NCBI GenBank assembly: GCA_963789165.1
Contig: CAWBJP010000004.1
Location: 62,001 to 126,000 of the forward strand
DNA from: CAWBJP01 sp963789165
Lineage (GTDB): Bacteria > Actinomycetota > Acidimicrobiia > IMCC26256 > BP-133
Reading direction: 5' to 3'
Length of the DNA: 64,000 nt
The position numbers and the translations under genes are program-made. Positions 59,065 through 64,000 of the stretch are shown here, one piece after another. How positions within the stretch are numbered: position 1 is the stretch's first letter; every line of letters begins with the position of its first letter. The notes under the pieces are model-generated. The model did not search any database and had not been told where the DNA came from. It worked only from the letters and a program-made list of their open reading frames with translations.

Positions 59065-59901
59065 CTAGGCGAATTTGGCCGCCAGGTCGGCGTAGGCGTC
59101 GAGCACCGGGAGGGCCTCGTCGGCGGGCCCGGGTGGGACGACGAGCAGGCAGCGCGCCACCCCCATGGCCCGGTAGTCCTCGATGGTCTGGGGTTCGGGG
59201 CGGGGACCGAAGATGTTGACGGGGATGGGATCCCGGCCGCCGTCCTCAGCCCGGCGGGCCAGCTCCGCCATGCCCTCGCGCACCCGGTGCCGGCTGGGAT
59301 TGGGCATCCAACCGTCGCCGTACTCCAGCACCCGGTCGATCACCCCGGGCCCGTTGCCGCCGACGAGGACGGGCGGGTGGGGCTGCTGCACCGGCTTCGG
59401 CCACGACCACAGGGGCTCGAAGTCGACGAAGTCGCCGTGGAACTCCGCCTGCTCCTCGGTCCAGATGGCCTTCATGGCCAGGATCCGCTCCCGCATGAGC
59501 CGGAACCGGGTGCGGGGGTCGGTGCCGTGGTTCTCCATCTCCTCCCGGTTCCAGCCGCCGCCGACGCCGAAGAGGAACCGGCCGCCGGAGACGAGGTCGA
59601 GGGTGGCCACCTCCTTGGCCGTGACGATGGGGTCGCGCTCCACCACCAGGCAGACGCCCGTCCCCAGCAGCAGGCGGGAGGTGGCGGCGGCCACCGCGGC
59701 CAGGGCCACGAATGGGTCGAGGATGTGGCTGTACTCCCGGGGCAGGTCGGCCCCGCCGGGCCACGGACTGCGCCGGCTGGTGGGGATGTGGGTGTGCTCG
59801 GGCACCCACAAGGAGTCGAAGCCCCGCTCCTCCACGGCCCGGCCCAGCTCCACCACGTTGATGGAGTAGTCGGTGGGGAAGATGTAGACGCCGAAGTTCA
59901 T
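59065..59901 (-). CDS. LLM-class F420-dependent oxidoreductase
   Basis: Luciferase-like TIM-barrel enzyme of 278 residues, likely using F420. The N-terminus MNFGVYIFPTDYSINVVELGRAVEERGFDSLWVPEHTHIP is typical of the actinobacterial LLM group. LLLGTGVCLVVERDPIVTAKEVATLDLVSGGRFLFGVGGGWNREE and PPVLVGGNGPGVIDRVLEYGDGWMP are the other conserved parts. Substrate unknown. ATG at 59901 overlaps the pyrophosphatase stop as ATGA. It is convergent with the VOC gene. Confidence 0.9.
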   Translation of the reverse strand: MNFGVYIFPTDYSINVVELGRAVEERGFDSLWVPEHTHIPTSRRSPWPGGADLPREYSHILDPFVALAAVAAATSRLLLGTGVCLVVERDPIVTAKEVATLDLVSGGRFLFGVGGGWNREEMENHGTDPRTRFRLMRERILAMKAIWTEEQAEFHGDFVDFEPLWSWPKPVQQPHPPVLVGGNGPGVIDRVLEYGDGWMPNPSRHRVREGMAELARRAEDGGRDPIPVNIFGPRPEPQTIEDYRAMGVARCLLVVPPGPADEALPVLDAYADLAAKFA

Positions 59902-60387
59902 GGCTTGTACCGGGTGCGAGCCGCCTCGATCTCGGCCCACGCCGCCTCCCGGCCCTCGTAGCCCCGAGTGGAGGACTCCTTGCCGGGCTCGAGCATCTTG
60001 TAGACCTCGAAGAAGTGGGCGATCTCGTCGAGGAGGTGCTGGGGGAGGTCGGCCAGGTCAGTGCACCCCGGAGGACGAGCGGGCGTCGTCCACGGGTACG
60101 CAGATGATCTTGGCGTCGGGCCCCTTCTCATCCGACATCCAGAACACCCCGACGGGCCGGGCCCGTACCAGGCACCCGGGGAAGGTGGGGTCGTCGAGCA
60201 GCACGAGGGCGTCGAGCGGGTCGCCGTCCTCCCCCAGGGTGTCGGGCACGAACCCGTAGTCGGCGGGATACACGGTGGCCGAGAACAGCCGCCGGTCGAG
60301 GCGGATCACGTGGCGGTCGTGGTCGTACTCGTACTTGTTGCGGCTCCCCTTGGGGATCTCGACCATCATCTCGATGAAGTCGTCCAT
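59898..60387 (-). CDS. ppa: Inorganic pyrophosphatase, frameshifted
   Basis: Soluble type I pyrophosphatase. The N-terminal part, from ATG at 60387, reads MMVEIPKGSRNKYEYDHD, VYPADYGFVPDTLGEDGDPLDALVLLDDPTFPG and DEKGPDAKIICVPVDD, with all metal-binding Asp residues. After GVH the frame stops near 60060. The family C-terminus (TDLADLPQHLLDEIAHFFEVYK...GREAAWAEIEAA) continues one base out of frame to 59898. Removing one G from the GGGG run near 60066-60070 restores the normal about 162-residue protein. As the enzyme is usually essential, a sequence error is the simplest explanation. The stop overlaps the LLM start. Confidence 0.85.
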
Positions 60388-60415
60388 GTCTCTTCGCTCC
60401 CCCCTGGCGCGGCCG

Positions 60416-61603
60416 CTAGACGAAGGCCGACAGGCCGGTGATGGCCCGGCCGACGACGAGCGTGTTGATCTCCCGGGTGCCCTCGTAGGAGTAGATGGCC
60501 TCGGCGTCGGCCACGAACCGGCCCACGTGGTGGTCAAGGAGGATCCCGTTGCCGCCCATGAGCTCCCGGGCCAGGCCCACCGACTCCCGCATGGCCACGG
60601 TGGTGTAGGCCTTGGCCAGCGACGCCTGCTCCTCGGTGAGGACCCCGGCGTCGGCCAGCATGCCGAGGCGGAACACCATGCACTGGGAGGCGGTGATGTG
60701 GCCCAGCATGCGCACCAGCATGTCCTGGACAAGCTGGAACCCGCCGATGGGCCGGCCGAACTGCTCCCGCTCCTTGGCGTAGGCCAGGGCGATGTCGTAG
60801 GCCCCCTTGGCGCAGCCGACCGCCTCCCAGGCCACCCCGAGGCGGGTGCGGCGCAGGACCTGGGCGGTGTCGGCGAAGGAGTTGGCCGCCTGGAGCCGGT
60901 TCGTCTCCGCCACCCGGCAGTCGGTCAGGGTGATGTGGGCGTTCTGGACGACCCGCAGGGCGATCTTGTCGGAGATCTTGACCGCCTCGAACCCGGGGCT
61001 GCCCCCCTCCACCACGAAGCCCTTGACCTGGCGGTCGGCCTCGTCCACCGCCCAGACCACGGTCAGGTCGGCGAAGGTGGCGTTGCCGATCCACTTCTTC
61101 TCGCCGTTGAGCACCCAGGTGTCCCCGTCGCGCCGGGCGGTGGTCTTGAGGCCCCGGGCGGCACCGGAGCCGACGTCCGGCTCGGTGAGGGCGAAGGCGC
61201 CGATCTGTTCGTAGCGGGCCATGGCCGGCAGCCAGCGCTGCTTCTGCTCCTCGGAGCCGCAGGCGTAGATCGAGCCCATGGCCAGCCCGGAGTGCACGCC
61301 GTGGAAGGTGGCGATGGAGCTGTCGGTCGAGGCCATCTCCATCATCACCGCCCCCTCCACGAGGTAGCCCCGCCCGGGGCAGCCGTAGCCGGAGTAGGCC
61401 AGGCCGCCGATGCCGAGCGCCCCGATGCCGGGGATGAGGTGGTGGGGGAACTGCTCCCGGGTCCACATCGAGTTGATGATGGGGGCCACCTCGGTGGTCA
61501 TGAACTCCCGGACCCGGTCGAGGAGCTCCCGGTCCTCCTTGGCCAGCAGGTCGAGCAGGGCGTAGAAGTCGGTGTGCTCGGGCTGGACGACCGTCGTGGT
61601 CAT
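60416..61603 (-). CDS. Acyl-CoA dehydrogenase (glutaryl-CoA dehydrogenase-like)
   Basis: FAD-dependent dehydrogenase of 395 residues. It has the FAD/acyl-binding segments GAFALTEPDVGSGAARGLKTTA and WVLNGEKKWIGNATFADL. RTRLGVAWEAVGCAKGAYDIALAYAKEREQFGRPI and the C-terminal IYSYEGTREINTLVVGRAITG are also present, where the Glu of YEGT is the catalytic base position of glutaryl-CoA dehydrogenase. MELM-type Glu positions support the GCDH branch. ATG at 61603 begins it. It is divergent from phaC; the 247-base spacer holds palindromes and tandem repeats. Confidence 0.9.
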   Translation of the reverse strand: MTTTVVQPEHTDFYALLDLLAKEDRELLDRVREFMTTEVAPIINSMWTREQFPHHLIPGIGALGIGGLAYSGYGCPGRGYLVEGAVMMEMASTDSSIATFHGVHSGLAMGSIYACGSEEQKQRWLPAMARYEQIGAFALTEPDVGSGAARGLKTTARRDGDTWVLNGEKKWIGNATFADLTVVWAVDEADRQVKGFVVEGGSPGFEAVKISDKIALRVVQNAHITLTDCRVAETNRLQAANSFADTAQVLRRTRLGVAWEAVGCAKGAYDIALAYAKEREQFGRPIGGFQLVQDMLVRMLGHITASQCMVFRLGMLADAGVLTEEQASLAKAYTTVAMRESVGLARELMGGNGILLDHHVGRFVADAEAIYSYEGTREINTLVVGRAITGLSAFV

Positions 61604-61695
61604 GACTGCCTCCCTCGGGCGATGCTGGCGCCATGCTCCCCCGGCGGGGCTCCCCCCGTCGATGGGCCCGGGGGCAGCACTTGGCCGTGCGGGGC

Positions 61696-61734
61696 TGTGC
61701 CCGGGCACACTTCTTGTGCGGGAGCACAAAGAAG
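61696..61734. promoter_or_regulatory. Perfect palindrome and hairpin in the acyl-CoA dehydrogenase/phaC spacer
   Basis: TGTGCCCGGGCACA at 61696-61709 is a perfect 14-base palindrome. Directly after it CTTCTTGTGC (61710-61719) pairs with GCACAAAGAAG (61724-61734) with one bulged A. The pair lies between divergent genes and could be an operator or a terminator-like structure. No regulator gene is adjacent. Confidence 0.45.
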
Positions 61735-61780
61735 GGGCGACATTCTCGTCCACCAGCCCCTCCCGCCGTCCGGTCCCGAT

Positions 61781-61818
61781 CCGTCATGATCAGACGGCGC
61801 CGTCATGATCAGACGGCG
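61781..61818. promoter_or_regulatory. Two tandem palindromic 19-base repeats upstream of phaC
   Basis: CCGTCATGATCAGACGGCG occurs twice without a gap (61781-61799 and 61800-61818). Each has palindromic arms CCGTC/GACGG around TGATCA. The second copy ends 32 bases before the phaC GTG. The arrangement resembles tandem operators for a dimeric repressor. Confidence 0.5.
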
Positions 61819-61850
61819 ACCGCATCGATCCCGCAGGAGGCAGCGACACC

Positions 61851-63530
61851 GTGAGCCAGCCGGACGTCCCCACGCCCGCCGATCAGTCGAGCGAATCGAC
61901 CATGCTCGGGGCGGTGCCCCTGGTACCTCTGGGCCGGCCCCAGGTGGCCGCCGCCGCCCGTCTCGCGGAACACGGCCTGCGCCATCCCCTGCGGGTGGCC
62001 AAGGCCGGGGCCCGCCTCGGCGGGGAACTGGTCGGGGTGGTGCGGGGCACGTCGGGCCGGGCGCCGGCCAAGGGCGACCGCCGCTTTGCCGACAAGGCCT
62101 TTGCCGAGAACCCCGTCTACCGCCGGGTCATGCAGGGCTACCTGGCCGCCGCCGGGGTCGCCGATGACACCGTGGGCCGCCTCGGTCTCGATCCCAAGAG
62201 CGCGGAGCGGGCCCGGTTCGTGGTCGGCCAGGCGGCCGACGCCCTCGCTCCCACCAACACGCTGGTGGGTAACCCGGCCGCGCTGCGCAAGGCGGCCGCC
62301 ACCAAGGGGGGAAGCCTGCTGGCCGGCGCCCGCAATCTGGCCGGCGACGTGCTGCACAACGGCGCCATGCCCACCTCGGTCGACTCCCGGCCCTTCGTGG
62401 TGGGCGAGACGGTAGGGGTCAGCCCCGGCGCGGTCGTGTTCCGCGACGAGGTGGCCGAGCTGATCCAGTACCAGCCCACCACGCCCCAGGTGTGGTCCCG
62501 GCCGATCGTCGTCATCCCGCCCGAGATCAGCCGCCATTACATCCTCGACCTGTCCCCCGGCCGGAGCCTGGTCGAATTTCTCGTGAGCCAGGGCCACCAG
62601 GTGTTCGTACTCAGCTTCCGCAACCCCACCGCCGAGCAGCGGGACTGGAACCTCGACACCTACGTGGCCACCGCCGAGAACGCCATCGCCGCGGCCTGCC
62701 GCATCACCAAGAGCCCGGACGTGCACCTGGTGGGCGTCTGCGCCGGCGGGGTGACCACCGCCGCCCTGGCCGGGCATCTGGCCGCCACCGGTGACCGCCG
62801 GATGCACGACCTGAGCCTGCTCGTCACCGTCCTCGACACCTCGGCCGAGACGATGGCGTCGCTGTTCCTGTCCGAATGGTCGGCGTCGATGGCCGTGCGG
62901 GGCACCAAGCGCAAGGGGTTGCTCCAGGGCCGCCAGCTCAGCCGGATGTTCGCCTGGATGCGGCCCAACGACCTGGTGTGGAACTACTGGGTCAACAACT
63001 ACCTGATGGGCAACGACCCGCCCGCCTTCGACATCCTGGCCTGGAACGCCGACATGCCCAACATGACGGCCGGCCTCCACGCCGACTTCGCCGCCCTGTT
63101 CCTGGAGAACCCCCTGGCCGAGCCGGGCGGGCTCAGCGTGCTCGGCACCCCCATCGACCTGGCCAAGATCGACCAGGACGCCTACGTGGTGGCCGCCCTC
63201 ACCGACCACATCACCCCGTGGCAGGCGTGCCACCGCAGCGTCGGCATGCTCGGCGGGTCGAGCCGCTTCGTGCTCAGCTCCAGCGGGCACATCCAGGCCA
63301 TCGTCAACCCGCCCACCAATCCCAAGGCCAGCTACTGGGCGGCCGACGACCCCTCCGGCGGAGCCGAGGCGTTCCTGGCCGGCGCCGACAAATACACCGG
63401 GTCGTGGTGGGTCGAGTGGTCCGAATGGCTGGGTGCCCGTGGTGGAACCGAGCAGAAGGCTCCCGCCCGCCTCGGCAGCCGGGGCCTGCCCGTGCTCGAC
63501 CCCGCTCCCGGCCCCTACGTGCGGAGCTAG
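61851..63530 (+). CDS. phaC: Polyhydroxyalkanoate synthase-like alpha/beta hydrolase
   Basis: Polymerises hydroxyacyl-CoA into storage polyester. The 559-residue protein has the N-terminal PhaC domain (PVYRRVMQGYLAAAG...) and VVIPPEISRHYILDLSPGRSLVEFLVSQGHQVFVLSFRNPT. The lipase-like box has Cys in VGVCAGGV (active-site Cys), Asp in LTDHITPW and His in SSSGHIQAIVNPP. This is the class I/III catalytic triad. GTG at 61851 follows CAGGAGG. A PhaZ-like gene follows six bases later. PhaA and PhaB are not in the window. Operators may lie just upstream. Confidence 0.88.
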   Translation: MSQPDVPTPADQSSESTMLGAVPLVPLGRPQVAAAARLAEHGLRHPLRVAKAGARLGGELVGVVRGTSGRAPAKGDRRFADKAFAENPVYRRVMQGYLAAAGVADDTVGRLGLDPKSAERARFVVGQAADALAPTNTLVGNPAALRKAAATKGGSLLAGARNLAGDVLHNGAMPTSVDSRPFVVGETVGVSPGAVVFRDEVAELIQYQPTTPQVWSRPIVVIPPEISRHYILDLSPGRSLVEFLVSQGHQVFVLSFRNPTAEQRDWNLDTYVATAENAIAAACRITKSPDVHLVGVCAGGVTTAALAGHLAATGDRRMHDLSLLVTVLDTSAETMASLFLSEWSASMAVRGTKRKGLLQGRQLSRMFAWMRPNDLVWNYWVNNYLMGNDPPAFDILAWNADMPNMTAGLHADFAALFLENPLAEPGGLSVLGTPIDLAKIDQDAYVVAALTDHITPWQACHRSVGMLGGSSRFVLSSSGHIQAIVNPPTNPKASYWAADDPSGGAEAFLAGADKYTGSWWVEWSEWLGARGGTEQKAPARLGSRGLPVLDPAPGPYVRS

Positions 63531-63535
63531 CGGCA

Positions 63536-64000
63536 ATGGCGCGCCGGCCCGGGGCCCGGGGTGGCCCCGGGGAGCCCGGCGACGCCGCCCGGGTCGCAGG
63601 TTGGGACCAGCCCCGCCAGGTGGTGGAGGTCGACGGTGTGCGGCTGCGGGTCTCCGTGGTGGGCGACATCACCGGCGCGCAGCCCCCTCTGCTGCTCTGC
63701 AACGGCATCGGCGGCGCCATCGAGCTGTGGGAGCCGTTCCGTGCCGCCCTCGGCGCCTATCCCAGCATCGCCTTCGACGCCCCCGGTGTGGCCGAGTCCT
63801 CGGTACCCGCCTATCCGCCCACCATGGCCAACCTGGCCGACATCTTGGTGCACCTCCTCGACCATCTCGGCGTCGCCCAAGCCGACGCCCTGGGGGTCTC
63901 GTGGGGCGGCGCCCTGGCCCAGGAGCTGGCCCGTCGCCACCCGGACCGCATCCGGCGCCTGGTCCTGTGCGCCACCGCCGCCGGCGGGCTGATGCTCCCC
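63536..64000 (+). CDS. phaZ: Alpha/beta hydrolase, PHA depolymerase (PhaZ)-like (partial)
   Basis: The 5' 155 codons of a PHA-depolymerase-like alpha/beta hydrolase, cut by the window end. LLLCNGIGGAIELWEPF is the oxyanion region, FDAPGVAESSVPAYP and LLDHLGVAQADALGVSWGGALAQELARRHPDRIRRLVLCATAAGG follow, with Ser in GVSWGG as the nucleophile. These match intracellular poly(3-hydroxyalkanoate) depolymerases that lie next to phaC. ATG at 63536 is the first start after the phaC stop. The catalytic Asp and His should lie past the edge. Confidence 0.82.
   Translation, partial: MARRPGARGGPGEPGDAARVAGWDQPRQVVEVDGVRLRVSVVGDITGAQPPLLLCNGIGGAIELWEPFRAALGAYPSIAFDAPGVAESSVPAYPPTMANLADILVHLLDHLGVAQADALGVSWGGALAQELARRHPDRIRRLVLCATAAGGLMLP

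Overview
This is a high-GC (about 70%) window from an actinobacterial chromosome. The lineage is inferred, not measured. The support is F420-type enzymes (a luciferase-like monooxygenase and a PPOX-like oxidoreductase), two soluble P450s, an MpaB-family oxygenase, a DivIVA-domain protein, an Rpf-like transglycosylase, a DUF222/HNH protein, many GTG/TTG starts and dense stop/start overlaps. A deep-branching actinobacterium such as Acidimicrobiia would fit. No transposase, integrase, phage gene or CRISPR array was seen.

Layout. 1-9 kb (minus strand) is housekeeping: ndk (cut by the window edge), folC, valS, an Ala/Lys-rich protein, clpX, clpP and tig. 9-20 kb holds a YcaQ-like glycosylase behind a P450, a GGDEF/EAL protein broken by a frameshift, a secreted S8 protease with a GSGWY tail, a divergent seven-blade SBBP propeller, a zinc peptidase, an enolase-superfamily enzyme and two small proteins. 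20.5-26.7 kb is a compact block bounded by tRNA genes (Pro and Gly on one side, Arg on the other). It encodes an Rrf2-type regulator, a large McrB-like AAA protein, an McrC-like nuclease and a zinc-finger PD-(D/E)XK nuclease, and is the best candidate for a little-described defence system.

26.7-36 kb has ppx/gppA, trpF, trpC and trpD in a tight operon, then a 2-nitropropane dioxygenase-like enzyme (frameshifted), an SDR, a CoA-transferase, a secreted hydrolase and a DivIVA protein. 36-48 kb has a cyclopropane-synthase-like methyltransferase and a three-gene operon (N-formylglutamate amidohydrolase, QEGLA metallopeptidase, glutathione-synthetase-like ATP-grasp). It also has two sigma factors, tRNA-His, a lysyl oxidase, a desaturase and a BKACE enzyme. 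48-64 kb has an HNH protein, a TSUP transporter with a P450, an Rpf-like protein and two overlapping fumarase/aspartase-superfamily lyases. The same stretch carries acyl-CoA and F420 enzymes, a frameshifted inorganic pyrophosphatase, and phaC followed by the start of a phaZ-like gene (polyhydroxyalkanoate synthesis and breakdown).

Three genes (near 13.87, 32.0 and 60.07 kb) each need removal of one base to restore the family reading frame. Because one is an expected-essential pyrophosphatase, insertion errors in the assembly are likely for at least some. Residue positions quoted as 'about' were estimated from coordinates by hand.
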